From Scleromatobacter sp039920745 (GTDB taxonomy: Bacteria; Pseudomonadota; Gammaproteobacteria; Burkholderiales; Burkholderiaceae_C), in assembly GCA_039920745.1 (NCBI GenBank), contig JBDSDD010000092.1, positions 1 through 64,000 of the forward strand: a stretch of DNA of 64,000 bases. The letters run 5' to 3'. A program made the position numbers and the translations under genes. Below are positions 19,763-28,773 of the stretch, piece by piece (the first letter of the stretch is position 1; each line of letters starts with the position of its first letter). The notes under the pieces were generated by a model. The model did not search any database, was not told where the DNA came from, and saw only the letters and a list, made by a program, of their open reading frames with translations.

Positions 19763-20698
19763 GTGACGGATCACGCGCGCAGGCTCGCCACGCTCGAGCG
19801 TGACGCGCATGCGCGCCCGCGCGACGCGCGCGTCCAGCTCGCGCTCGGCCAGACGCTGCAGCACCTGGCGCGGCCGATCGAGGCGCTGGAGGTCTACGAG
19901 CGCGCGCTCGCCCTGAACCCGCAACTGGGCCCCGCCTGGACGCTGCGCGGCCACCTGCTGCGCCAGGCCGGGCGCCTGGCCGACGCCAGCGCCTGCTTCA
20001 ACAACGCGATCGGCTGCGGCGAGGACGTCGAGAGCCATCTCTACTTCCTCGGCGCGCTGGGCCTGGGCGCGTTGCCCGACGCGGCGCCGCCGGCGTTCGT
20101 GCGCGGGCTGTTCGACGAGTACGCCGAGCGCTTCGACGACGACCTCGTCGACACCTTGCGCTACCGCGGCCACGAGCAGGTCTGCGGGCCGCTGGCCACG
20201 CTGCACCCGGCGCCGTTCGCCGCGGCGCTGGATCTCGGTTGCGGCAGCGGGCTCGCCGCACCGCTGCTGCGGCCGTTGACGGCGGGCTTGGCCGGCATCG
20301 ACCTGTCGCCGCGCATGGTCGAACGCGCGGCCGCCACCAGGCTCTACGACGAGTTGCATGTCGGCGAGGCGGTCGCACATCTGCACAGGACGACGACGCG
20401 GCACGACCTGGTCGTCGCCTGCGACGTCTTCATCTACCTCGGCAACCTGGCGCCGCTGTTCGACGGCGTGGCGCGCGTGCTGACCGCGGGCGGCGTGTTC
20501 GCGTTCACGGTGGAGGCGGGCGAGGCCGACGCGGGCTTCGACCTGCTGCCCACGTTGCGCTATGCGCACTCCGAGGTCTACTTGCGCGAGCTCGCGCGCA
20601 CGCATGGGTTGCGCTTCATGCGCTGCGAGCGCGCGCCATTGCGCGAGGGGCACGGCGAGGCGATTGCCGGGTTGGTGATGCACCTTCGACGAGCGTGA
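19763..20698 (+). CDS. TPR-repeat SAM-dependent methyltransferase
   Basis: This 311-residue protein is read from a GTG 10 bases after the decarboxylase stop. Residues about 10-90 are tetratricopeptide-like (PIEALEVYERALALNPQLG, GRLADASACFNNAI). Residues about 150-310 form a class I methyltransferase with motif I LDLGCGSG, then IDLSPRMVERA and a DVFIYLGNLAPLF post-I segment. It resembles predicted TPR-methyltransferases of COG4976; the substrate is unknown. No ATG is available at the right place, so the GTG start is inferred from spacing. Confidence 0.8.
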   Translation: MTDHARRLATLERDAHARPRDARVQLALGQTLQHLARPIEALEVYERALALNPQLGPAWTLRGHLLRQAGRLADASACFNNAIGCGEDVESHLYFLGALGLGALPDAAPPAFVRGLFDEYAERFDDDLVDTLRYRGHEQVCGPLATLHPAPFAAALDLGCGSGLAAPLLRPLTAGLAGIDLSPRMVERAAATRLYDELHVGEAVAHLHRTTTRHDLVVACDVFIYLGNLAPLFDGVARVLTAGGVFAFTVEAGEADAGFDLLPTLRYAHSEVYLRELARTHGLRFMRCERAPLREGHGEAIAGLVMHLRRA

Positions 20699-20709
20699 CA
20701 ATCCGCTCC

Positions 20710-21998
20710 ATGCCCCGCGACTTCTTTGCCCGCCTGCTGCGCTGGTTCGCCTTGATGGTCGCGCTGACCGGGCTGGCGGCGTGCTCGAATGACTATCCCT
20801 CGGATTGGCCGCCGATCGTGAGCCCCTGGTTCGGCGCTTGTCCCGACTTGTCCGGCTCCTACGACATCGCTGGCGGCGGCCCGTTCAAGCCGCCTGGCGT
20901 CGGTGCCAAGCTGCCGTTCTCATCGGCCTGGCAGACGCTGACGATCGTCAGTCGGAGCGGCGGGCTGGTGGATTTGACGTGGTTGCGTCCGGCAGGAAGC
21001 AGCGGGTTGCCGACGGGGCTGGACCGGCATTGCGCTGGTCGCCGGCCAACCGCGACCGCAGCGACGAGCAATTCCTCGCCGTGCTGGGCGTCCCGCCCCA
21101 GGCGCTGGCCACGTCGGTCAGCGATACGCGATCCTCCCTTCGCTGTTCGAGCGGCGTGATGGTGCTGGGCCACGGCGAGGAGGTCGCTCGCGATGCCGAG
21201 GGCGACCTCGTCATGATGTCGGGCGAGCGGCGGGTGAACCCGGGGCAGATCTCGCTGTGGTGTGGCGATGGCTGCCAGGGGATCCCGCTGGGCCGCAGCT
21301 TCCGGCATGCCTGGCGCCGCTGGGCGCCGCTGAAGTCTCCGCCCGCCGTGGCCGCGGACCGCAATGACGGGCGCTTCGAGGCGCCCGCTTGGAGCGCGGC
21401 GGCCAACTGGCGCAGCGATCCGCAGGGCGACGGGCCATGGCGCAGCGCGCTGGTGCCCACGCTGCCCCAAGGCGTGCATTTGAACGAACTGCGCATGGCA
21501 GGCGACCACGCTGCCGCGGTGCTGTCGGCCGACAGCGTCGATGCGCTCACCGCGGCCCTGCGCGCCATCGACGAGTCGCGCGCGTTCACCGCCGCGGACG
21601 TCCGGCGCTTTTCCGGTCGCAGCGGCCAGCCGATGACTGTGGGCGTGCTGCTCGAGCGCATCGACCTGCTGCGATCGACGCGATCCGCGCCGGCCGCATC
21701 GATGCCACCGGCCGTCCCGTCCGGGCCGGCGTCCGCCGATCCGATGCAAGGGGTGCGTGCCGATGTCGATGCGGCGCTGCCGAGCGGCGCCGTCGTCGAG
21801 GCGCTGTCGCCTGCCCCGCGGGCGCGCGGGTTCGTGCTCAGGATCCGCACCACGCGCGATCGCGCGGCGGGCGAACTGATGGCGGCGCTGTGGAAGTACC
21901 ACTGCGACGCCGTCGAATGCCTGAGCATTTGCGTGCCGGGATATCCCCCTGGCGTCTACGAAATTGGTCTTCGACGCCAGGCCGCTTTGGCTAGTTGA
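20710..21998 (+). pseudogene. lipoprotein gene split by an apparent frameshift
   Basis: From the ATG at 20710 the frame encodes a lipoprotein signal peptide (MPRDFFARLLRWFALM, lipobox LAAC) and about 80 mature residues (PDLSGSYDIAGGGPF, then LTIVSRSGGLVDLTWLRP). Coding character then moves to another frame between about 20990 and 21050, which continues with ALRWSPANRDRSDEQFLAVLG and runs to the stop at 21998. The joined product would be about 430 residues with no domain I recognise. A one-base indel is the simplest explanation: a real mutation or a sequencing error. Its end overlaps the convergent glucokinase-RpiR gene by 8 bases. Confidence 0.6.
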
Positions 21999-23877
21999 GG
22001 TGCGAGATCCGCACCCCCGGTGCCGGCGCGTTGCGGTTCTGCGTATCGATCCCCGCATCCGTTCGCGTCGTGTTCTGCTCGCGCTGCACCGCCAGGCCCA
22101 CCGACATGATGTCGATCACCAGCAGTTGCAGGATGCGCGCGACCATCGACAGGAAGGTGGAGCTGTCTTCCGCGTGGTCGAGGCCGATGCACACCGTGGC
22201 CAGGCGCGCGAGGCGCGACTGGCTGGCGGTGATGGCGACGACGCTGGCGCCGCGCTCGATGGCGATGCCGGCGGCGCGTACGAGCTCGGCGGTCTGGCCC
22301 GAGCTCGAGATGAAGACGGCGACGTCGCCCGGCGCCAGCATCTCGGCGGCCAGGCCTTGCAGCGAGGTGTCGGTCTGCGCGATCGCCGGGATGCGGAAGC
22401 GCAGCAGCTTGTGCTGGGCGTCGAGCGCGACGACCGCGGAGTTGCCGCAGGCGAAGATCTCGACGCGGCGCGCACCGCGCAGCAGGGTGATCGCGCGGTC
22501 GATCGCCGCGGAGTTGAGCGACTCGCGGAAATGCACGATCGCCGAGATGGTGTTGTCCAGCACCTTGGCGCTCAGGTCGGCGATCGGTTCGCCGCGCCGC
22601 ACCTGGCTGCGCAGCACGGGGATCGTGCCGGTGAGGCCGGACGCGAGCTTCAACTTGAAGTCGGCCAGGCCTTCGAAGCCGAGCGAGCGGCAAAAGCGGA
22701 TCACGGTGGGCTGGCTCACCTCGGCCTGCGCCGCGATGATGGCGATGGCGTCGTTGAGCAGCGAGCGCGGATTGCCCAGCACGACGTCGGCCACGCGGCG
22801 TTCCGCGGGCGTGAGCGTGTCGCGCGAGCTGCGCACGCGGTCAAGCAGCGGGCTGTGCGAGCTCGGATCGGGCACGTGTTCGGCCAGCAGCAGTGACAGG
22901 CCGCGGAACGCCGGGTTGTCCGCTGTCAGCACATAAGTAGGGATCTTCGCGAGCCACGCCGAGAAACGGCCCTTGGCTTCGAAGCGCGCGCGGAACTGCG
23001 AGCGCTCGAACAACTCGCCCAGGCGCGGCACGATGCCGCCGCCAATGTAGAGGCCGCCAGTGGCGCCCAGCGTCAGCGCCAGGTTGGACGCGAAGCTGCC
23101 CAGCATGCCGCAGAAACAGTCGATGGCGTCCACGCTGGCCGCATCGGACTTGGCGACCGCGCGCCGCACGATCTCGGCCGTCGTCAGGCGCTGGCCGCCC
23201 TGCGCGGTGCCGGCGGTGAGGGCCTCGTGGATCAGTTCGATGCCGGGGCCGGAGATCAGGCGCTCCGCCGACACGTGGGACAGGTGCTTCCACGCGTGCT
23301 GCAGCACCTTGAGCTCGCGCTCGTCGTTGGGGGCGAAGCTGACGTGGCCGCCCTCGGTGGCCAGCGTCGACCAGCGGTCGTCGGCCGGGATCAGGCCGGA
23401 CACGCCCATGCCGGTGCCCGGGCCCAGCAGCGCGATCACGCCGTCGGCCTGCGCCTCGCCGCCGCCCACCTGCACGCGCTGGCCTGGCTGAAGGCCCGGC
23501 AGCGCCATCGCGAGCGCGGTGAAGTTGTTGACGACCAGCAGCGTGGCCAGGCCCAGTTGCTGGCGCACGCGTTCGATCGAGAACGCCCAGTCGCGGTTGG
23601 TCATCTGCACCGCGTCGCCGTTGATCGGGTTGGCGATGGCGATGGCCGCGTGGCGCGGTGGCGCCCCCTCGAGCCCGCGCAGGTAGGCCTGCACGACGTC
23701 GGCGAAGCCGGCGAAGTCCGCGCACGGAAACACCACGACATGGTTGAAGTGACCCGGCGAGTCCTCCACGCAGAAGCGCGCGTAGGTCGCACCGATGTCG
23801 GCGAGCAGTCGGGGCTCCGAGGCGGAGGCCGGTGACCAGGGGCTGTCTTTCACGTCTTGGGTGCTTTCCGCGTTCAT
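21991..23877 (-). CDS. glk: glucokinase-like/RpiR fusion regulator, kinase domain probably inactive
   Basis: This 628-residue protein has two parts. Residues about 22-335 are a ROK-unrelated glucokinase (E. coli Glk family) domain. Residues about 345-420 are an RpiR helix-turn-helix (TLTPAERRVADVVL, SQPTVIRFCRSLGFEG), followed by an SIS sugar-phosphate domain (about 450-590). The fusion is known in Burkholderiales. Here the phosphate loop GGTNAR has become GATYAR (29-34), and the catalytic Asp of the NDF motif is Asn118 (VVNNFTALAM). The glucose contacts remain: Asn117, EGGH and SAERLISG. It is likely a glucose-sensing regulator; the stand-alone glucokinase at 63901 keeps GGTNAR. It would bind the TGTA-N7-TACA sites (inference). 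Confidence 0.9.
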   Translation of the reverse strand: MNAESTQDVKDSPWSPASASEPRLLADIGATYARFCVEDSPGHFNHVVVFPCADFAGFADVVQAYLRGLEGAPPRHAAIAIANPINGDAVQMTNRDWAFSIERVRQQLGLATLLVVNNFTALAMALPGLQPGQRVQVGGGEAQADGVIALLGPGTGMGVSGLIPADDRWSTLATEGGHVSFAPNDERELKVLQHAWKHLSHVSAERLISGPGIELIHEALTAGTAQGGQRLTTAEIVRRAVAKSDAASVDAIDCFCGMLGSFASNLALTLGATGGLYIGGGIVPRLGELFERSQFRARFEAKGRFSAWLAKIPTYVLTADNPAFRGLSLLLAEHVPDPSSHSPLLDRVRSSRDTLTPAERRVADVVLGNPRSLLNDAIAIIAAQAEVSQPTVIRFCRSLGFEGLADFKLKLASGLTGTIPVLRSQVRRGEPIADLSAKVLDNTISAIVHFRESLNSAAIDRAITLLRGARRVEIFACGNSAVVALDAQHKLLRFRIPAIAQTDTSLQGLAAEMLAPGDVAVFISSSGQTAELVRAAGIAIERGASVVAITASQSRLARLATVCIGLDHAEDSSTFLSMVARILQLLVIDIMSVGLAVQREQNTTRTDAGIDTQNRNAPAPGVRISHLN

Positions 23878-23919
23878 GCGCTGATTGTCGGCCCTGCGGG
23901 ACCTGTTTTCTCGGGCAAC

Positions 23920-23931
23920 GGAAACGGTTCC
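23920..23931. promoter_or_regulatory. LacI-like near-palindrome upstream of the glucokinase-RpiR gene
   Basis: GGAAACGGTTCC is a 12-base dyad with one mismatch and a central CG, as in many LacI/GalR-family operators. It lies 43-54 bases upstream of the regulator's start codon. No LacI-type gene is in the window, so a function is only possible. Confidence 0.3.
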
Positions 23932-23987
23932 ACTTCCCGCGTGTTCCTCGGCACGCCACCGTGGCGCTACAAAACTCCACCACGATA

Positions 23988-24002
23988 AGTAATTGAGCTA
24001 CA
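23988..24002. promoter_or_regulatory. HexR/RpiR-like site 1 (AGTAATTGAGCTACA)
   Basis: This 15-base dyad fits TGTA-N7-TACA with one mismatch. It lies in the divergent region between the glucokinase-RpiR gene and the TonB receptor gene, about 110 bases upstream of the regulator start, consistent with autoregulation. Confidence 0.5.
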
Positions 24003-24158
24003 TATGCGTCCTGGGGTGAACCAGCACATCGATGCATCATTGCGGTGCGACCCCCGTGTTTCTACCCGTGTCGGCGGCGCCGAAATGAGACTTTTAGCAG
24101 GCGCTACCCCGTTGCAAAGACTGAAAAGATCAGTAAACTTCAGTCCTGAATCAGAGGA

Positions 24159-24173
24159 TCTAGTTTTAATACA
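24159..24173. promoter_or_regulatory. HexR/RpiR-like site 2 (TCTAGTTTTAATACA)
   Basis: It fits TGTA-N7-TACA with one mismatch and lies about 105 bases upstream of the TonB receptor start, in an AT-richer stretch likely to contain the receptor promoter. Confidence 0.5.
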
Positions 24174-24200
24174 TCTGATTTTCGCCCCTCAAGGACTGAG

Positions 24201-24215
24201 GGTCGTTTGACTACA
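24201..24215. promoter_or_regulatory. weak HexR/RpiR-like site 3 (GGTCGTTTGACTACA)
   Basis: The right half-site (ACTACA) is perfect and the left half is degenerate. It lies 62 bases upstream of the TonB receptor start and contains a possible -35 hexamer, TTGACT. It is suggestive only because of its neighbours. Confidence 0.3.
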
Positions 24216-24277
24216 AACACTTCGTATCGACCGGAGGCCGCCTTCGCGGCCATCCGCAGAACTTAGGAGACAAGCTG

Positions 24278-27100
24278 GTGAAAAACTCAACGGGTAAGCG
24301 TTCGGCTGCAGCTTTCAAGCTCAAGCCGACCATGGCATTCGCAGGTCAAGCCACGGTGGGGGCCTTCGTCGCCCTGGCCGCGACGGGCACTGTCTACGCG
24401 CAAGCGACCGCGGCCGCCGCGCCCGCTTCCGCCGCCTCCGCCTCAGACACGCAACAAGTCGTCGTCACCGGCATTCGCCGCGGCATCGAAGCGGCCATCT
24501 CGGTGAAGAAGAACACCGACAACATCGTCGAGGCCATTTCGGCCGAAGACATCGGCAAGCTGCCGGACACGACGATCGCCGAATCGCTGGCGCGCCTGCC
24601 CGGCTTGACCGCGCAACGCGACCGCAACGGCCTGGCCACCAACGTCAGCATCCGCGGCCTGGGTCCCGACTTCAACGGCTACCTGCTCAACGGTCGCGAA
24701 CAGACCAGTACCGGCGACAGCCGCGCGGCCGACCTGAGCGTGTACCCGAGCGAGCTGATTGGCAGCGTCAAGGTCTCCAAGACCAGTGACGCGTCGTTGG
24801 TCAACTCCGGCCTGGCCGGCACGATCGACCAGAACCTGGTCGACCCGCTGAACATGCCGGGCCGCGTCATCTCCGTGATCGGCGAAAAGACGGAGACGGG
24901 TCGCGGCCTGCCCGTGCTCGGCCATGGCACGCGTTACGCGCTGGCCTACATCGACCAATTCGCCGACCGCAAGATCGGCATCGCGCTGGGCTTCGTGCAC
25001 GCGCACGGCAAGAGCAACCAGGAAGGCTCTGGCAACTGGGGCGACGCCAATCACAGCGGCACCACCACGGACGGCACGGCCTTCACGGACGTCAAGCTCC
25101 CTGGCTTCGGCGGCGGCTTGAGTCTGCAGAACACCAAGTACACGGAGGACCGCGACGGCCTGGCCGGCGTCCTTCAGTTCCGCCCGAACCAGAACTTCAC
25201 GAGCGAGATCGACTTCTATCACGCCAAGATCCTGACGGCGACGAAGAACGTCTTCCTGAAGGTCGGCCTCGGCGGCGCCACCATCAGCGACGCGACGATC
25301 ACTGACAACCAAATCACTTCCGGCACGTTCCAGCTCGGCTCGAACCCGAATGGCCTGATCGACGATTCGGAAAACATCTTCGACAACGACACGCTGCAAT
25401 CGTTCGGCTGGCGCAACACCGTCAAGCTGAGCGACACGTGGAAGGTGACGGGCGACGTCAGCCACAATTCCGCCAAGCGCGTCGAACGCGACATCGAGAT
25501 CTACGCCGGCATCAACAGCGCCGACACGCTCAGCTTCACGACCCCGAACGGGTTCGGCGTGCCGCACCTGGTGGTGGGCAACCCGTCGGCTTACACGTCG
25601 CCGGGCGGTATCGTGATTCGCGACCAGAGCGGCTGGAGCGGCATCGGCGGCGCGGCGCAGGCCGGCTACCTGAAGGGCCCGACCACCACCGACAAGATCG
25701 ACGCGCTGCGCCTGGACTTCAACCACGACCTGGAAGGCACGTTCAGCAACCTGCAGTTCGGCATCAACGTCACCAAGCGCACCAAGGATCGCACCACCGA
25801 CGAAGGCCTGGTCAATTCCGCGACCAACGGTGGCTTCGACCAGGTGCAGTTCCCCGTTGGCTCCTACGTCGAGCACAACATCGACGGCACGGGCATCGAC
25901 TTCCTCACCTTCGATCCGCAGGTCAACCTGATCCCGGCCCTGAAGCTGCAGCGCAAGTACAACGACGACATCCTGTCCAAGACCTGGGACGTCAAGGAAA
26001 ACGTGTCGACGGTCTACGGCAAGCTCGACATCGACACCGAAATCGGCAAGATCCCCGTGCGTGGCAACGTCGGCCTTCAGTACCTCTACACCGAGCAGGG
26101 CTCGGGTGGCTATCGTGCGGCCATCGGTTCCAGCCCGGTCCTGAACCCCCCGGTCACCACGCGGACGGTGGCGGGCACCAGCTACAGCGACGTGCTGCCG
26201 TCATTGAACCTGACGGGCGACCTGGGCAACGGCAACTTGCTGCGTTTCGCGGCCGGCATCCAGATCGCGCGTACCGACATGACGCAGTTGCGCAACTCGT
26301 TCGCGATCTCCGACAACACGACGGGTGGCTACGCGACGGCATCGTCGGGCAACCCCTACCTGAAGCCGTTCAAGGCCAAGGCGCTCGACCTGTCCTATGA
26401 AAAGTACTTCTCGAACAACAAGGGCTACGTCAGTGGCGCGCTGTTCTACAAGAAGCTCGACACCTTCATCGTCCAGTCGACCACGCTTCATGATGACTTG
26501 ACGCAGGCGGCCGCCGCGGTGGGCTTCACGTCGGCCTACGACATCTCTGACAGCGTCTACACGACCACGGTCAATGGCCACGGCGGCAGCCTGAAGGGCT
26601 TCGAGCTGTCGGCATCCGCACCGTTCAGCCTGCTGACCTCATGGCTGGAAGGCTTTGGCGCGACGGCGAGCTTCTCGGACACGACCAGCTCGGTCAAGCT
26701 GCCCAATACGATCGGCCTCAAGCCGACCGACGTAGTACCGTTGACGGGACAGATCGGCATGCCGGGCCTGTCGCACCTCAACGAGAAGATCATGCTGTAC
26801 TACGAACGCGCCGGTTTCAGCGCGTTCATCGCGGACAGCTCGCGTTCGCGCTACGTCGGCAGCGTGGCCAACACGACGATCGGCGGCTACCCGACGCTCG
26901 TCTACGTCGAGCCGCAGAAGTGGATCTCCGCCCAGGTGGGCTACGAAGTGCAATCCGGCTGGCTCAAGGGCCTGGCGCTGCGCCTCGAGGGCAACAACCT
27001 GAACAAGCCGGTGTACAAGGAATCGAACCTCGCCGGTGCGATCACCTCGACCAACAGGACTGGCGCATCGGTCGACCTGCGCGTGTCGTACAAGCTGTAA
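24278..27100 (+). CDS. TonB-dependent outer-membrane receptor, probably for maltodextrins
   Basis: This 940-residue receptor starts at a GTG with an AGGAGA ribosome binding site 8 bases upstream. A signal peptide ends near residue 41 (TVYAQA). The plug domain (about 58-190) begins with a TonB-box-like QQVVVTGIRRG and contains SAEDIGKLPDTTIAESLARLPG and SIRGLGPDFNGYLLNGR. The rest is a 22-strand barrel ending VDLRVSYKL with a C-terminal aromatic-containing strand. It is of the proteobacterial TonB-Xanth-Caul type found in carbohydrate-uptake loci. Maltodextrin as substrate is inferred from the surrounding amylases and malEFGK. Confidence 0.9.
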   Translation: MKNSTGKRSAAAFKLKPTMAFAGQATVGAFVALAATGTVYAQATAAAAPASAASASDTQQVVVTGIRRGIEAAISVKKNTDNIVEAISAEDIGKLPDTTIAESLARLPGLTAQRDRNGLATNVSIRGLGPDFNGYLLNGREQTSTGDSRAADLSVYPSELIGSVKVSKTSDASLVNSGLAGTIDQNLVDPLNMPGRVISVIGEKTETGRGLPVLGHGTRYALAYIDQFADRKIGIALGFVHAHGKSNQEGSGNWGDANHSGTTTDGTAFTDVKLPGFGGGLSLQNTKYTEDRDGLAGVLQFRPNQNFTSEIDFYHAKILTATKNVFLKVGLGGATISDATITDNQITSGTFQLGSNPNGLIDDSENIFDNDTLQSFGWRNTVKLSDTWKVTGDVSHNSAKRVERDIEIYAGINSADTLSFTTPNGFGVPHLVVGNPSAYTSPGGIVIRDQSGWSGIGGAAQAGYLKGPTTTDKIDALRLDFNHDLEGTFSNLQFGINVTKRTKDRTTDEGLVNSATNGGFDQVQFPVGSYVEHNIDGTGIDFLTFDPQVNLIPALKLQRKYNDDILSKTWDVKENVSTVYGKLDIDTEIGKIPVRGNVGLQYLYTEQGSGGYRAAIGSSPVLNPPVTTRTVAGTSYSDVLPSLNLTGDLGNGNLLRFAAGIQIARTDMTQLRNSFAISDNTTGGYATASSGNPYLKPFKAKALDLSYEKYFSNNKGYVSGALFYKKLDTFIVQSTTLHDDLTQAAAAVGFTSAYDISDSVYTTTVNGHGGSLKGFELSASAPFSLLTSWLEGFGATASFSDTTSSVKLPNTIGLKPTDVVPLTGQIGMPGLSHLNEKIMLYYERAGFSAFIADSSRSRYVGSVANTTIGGYPTLVYVEPQKWISAQVGYEVQSGWLKGLALRLEGNNLNKPVYKESNLAGAITSTNRTGASVDLRVSYKL

Positions 27101-27111
27101 GCGCGCGGCCT

Positions 27112-27142
27112 CACGCTGTCGTACAGTTGGTTCGACAGCGTG
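27112..27142 (+). terminator. stem-loop after the TonB receptor gene
   Basis: A perfect 10-bp stem (CACGCTGTCG/CGACAGCGTG) with an 11-base loop begins 11 bases after the stop codon. It lacks a T-tract and probably acts as an mRNA 3'-stabilising or attenuating hairpin together with the next structure. Confidence 0.6.
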
Positions 27143-27145
27143 TCC

Positions 27146-27181
27146 AAAACCCTTGCACGACGCACGTCGGCAGGGGTTTTT
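27146..27181 (+). terminator. intrinsic terminator between receptor and halogenase-like gene
   Basis: AAAACCCTTGC pairs with GCAGGGGTTTT (11 bp, one G-T wobble) around an internal CGAC/GTCG mini-stem and ends in a run of five T. It would stop or attenuate transcription into the halogenase-like gene, so the receptor is probably expressed more strongly than the downstream genes. Confidence 0.7.
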
Positions 27182-27229
27182 CAATTTGCGGCGAGGCGAC
27201 GACACGCGCCGCGCCAGGAGTCCAATCGC

Positions 27230-28750
27230 ATGAATGAATCCGGCAAGCTGGATGTCGTGATCGTGGGCGGAGGCACGTCCGGATGGATGACCGCCGCCGC
27301 GCTCTCCCAGGTGCTCAAGGGCAAGTACAACATCCGACTCGTCGAGTCCGACGAGATCGGCACGATCGGCGTCGGCGAGGCCACGATCCCGATGATCGCG
27401 CTGTTCAACACGATGTTGCAGATCGACGAAGACGAGTTCATCCGCGAGACCCAGGCGTCGTTCAAGCTGGGCATCGAGTTCGTCAACTGGGGCCGCCTCG
27501 GCGACCGCTACATCCACGGCTTCGGCAGCATCGGCCAGGAGGTCTGGACGGTCGACTTCCACCAGTACTGGCTCAAGCAGTACCTGGCCGGCAAGGTGCA
27601 GGAACTCGACAAGTACTCGATCAACACCGCGGCCTGCCACGCCAACAAGTTCATGCGTCCGCGCATGGACATGCCCAAGTCGCCGCTGTCGCACATCCGC
27701 TACGCGTTCCACTTCGATGCGACGCTCTACGCGCGTTACCTGCGCAAGTACGCCCTCGCGCGTGGCGTGCAGCGCATCGAAGGCCGCATCACGAGCGTGA
27801 AGCAGCGCGAGGGCGACGACCACGTCACGTCGGTCACGCTGCAATCCGGCGAGGTGATCGCCGGCGATCTGTTCATCGACTGCTCCGGTTTCCGCGCGCT
27901 GCTCATCGAGGGCGCGCTCAAGACCGGCTACGAGGACTGGTCGCACTGGCTGCCGTGCGATCGCGCAGTGGCGGTGCCGTGCGCCTCGGCACCGGTGCTC
28001 ACGCCTTACACGCGCTCGACGGCGCGCCAGGCCGGCTGGCAATGGCGCATTCCGCTGCAGCATCGCACCGGCAACGGCCACGTGTTCGCCAGCAAGTACA
28101 TGAGCGAGGACGAGGCCACCGCGATCCTGATGGGCAACCTCGACGGTGCGCCCCTGGCCGAGCCGCGCGCGGTGCGTTTCCAGACCGGGCGACGCAAGAA
28201 GGCGTGGAACAAGAACGTGGTGTCGATCGGCCTGGCGAGCGGCTTCCTGGAGCCCCTGGAGTCGACCAGCATCCACCTGGTGCAGATGGGCATCGCGCAC
28301 CTGCTCACGTACTTCCCGGCGGCCGGCTTCGACGAGTCGGTGACGCATCAGTACAACCGGATCATGCAGCAGGAGTTCGAGTGGGTGCGCGACTTCATCA
28401 TCCTGCACTACAAGGCCACGGAGCGCACCGACACGCCGTTCTGGAACTACTGTCGAGAGATGGAGGTGCCCCAATTGCTGCGTGAGCGGATGGCGCTGTA
28501 CAAGTCCGACGGCCGGGTGTTCCGCGAAGGCGAGGAGCTGTTCGCCAAGACCAGCTGGCTCCAGGTGATGCATGGCCAGCGTCTGCGCCCGGCCGCGTAC
28601 CACCCGCTCACCGACCTGCTGACCGAGGAGGAGATCGCGGTCTATCTCGACGAAGTCGCGGGCGTCATCGGCGCGTGCGTCGACGTGATGCCCACGCATG
28701 CCCAGTTCATCGCGGACACCTGCGCCGCCAAGCCCATCGAGGCGCTCTGA
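27230..28750 (+). CDS. flavin-dependent (tryptophan) halogenase family protein
   Basis: This 506-residue protein starts at the ATG at 27230 after a CCAGGAG ribosome binding site. It has the FAD-binding motif GGGTSG (13-18) and IGVGEATIP (46-54). The family's catalytic Lys is Lys79 in SFKLGIEFVNW. The halogenase signature WQWRIP is at 270-275, and the Glu (Glu344) is in LEPLESTSI. All residues needed for a flavin halogenase are therefore kept. Such genes sit beside TonB receptors in carbohydrate loci of Caulobacter/Xanthomonas types; their true substrate is unknown. A reductase partner is not in the window. Confidence 0.88.
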   Translation: MNESGKLDVVIVGGGTSGWMTAAALSQVLKGKYNIRLVESDEIGTIGVGEATIPMIALFNTMLQIDEDEFIRETQASFKLGIEFVNWGRLGDRYIHGFGSIGQEVWTVDFHQYWLKQYLAGKVQELDKYSINTAACHANKFMRPRMDMPKSPLSHIRYAFHFDATLYARYLRKYALARGVQRIEGRITSVKQREGDDHVTSVTLQSGEVIAGDLFIDCSGFRALLIEGALKTGYEDWSHWLPCDRAVAVPCASAPVLTPYTRSTARQAGWQWRIPLQHRTGNGHVFASKYMSEDEATAILMGNLDGAPLAEPRAVRFQTGRRKKAWNKNVVSIGLASGFLEPLESTSIHLVQMGIAHLLTYFPAAGFDESVTHQYNRIMQQEFEWVRDFIILHYKATERTDTPFWNYCREMEVPQLLRERMALYKSDGRVFREGEELFAKTSWLQVMHGQRLRPAAYHPLTDLLTEEEIAVYLDEVAGVIGACVDVMPTHAQFIADTCAAKPIEAL

Positions 28751-28773
28751 AACAAGACAAGGGACTACCAACC

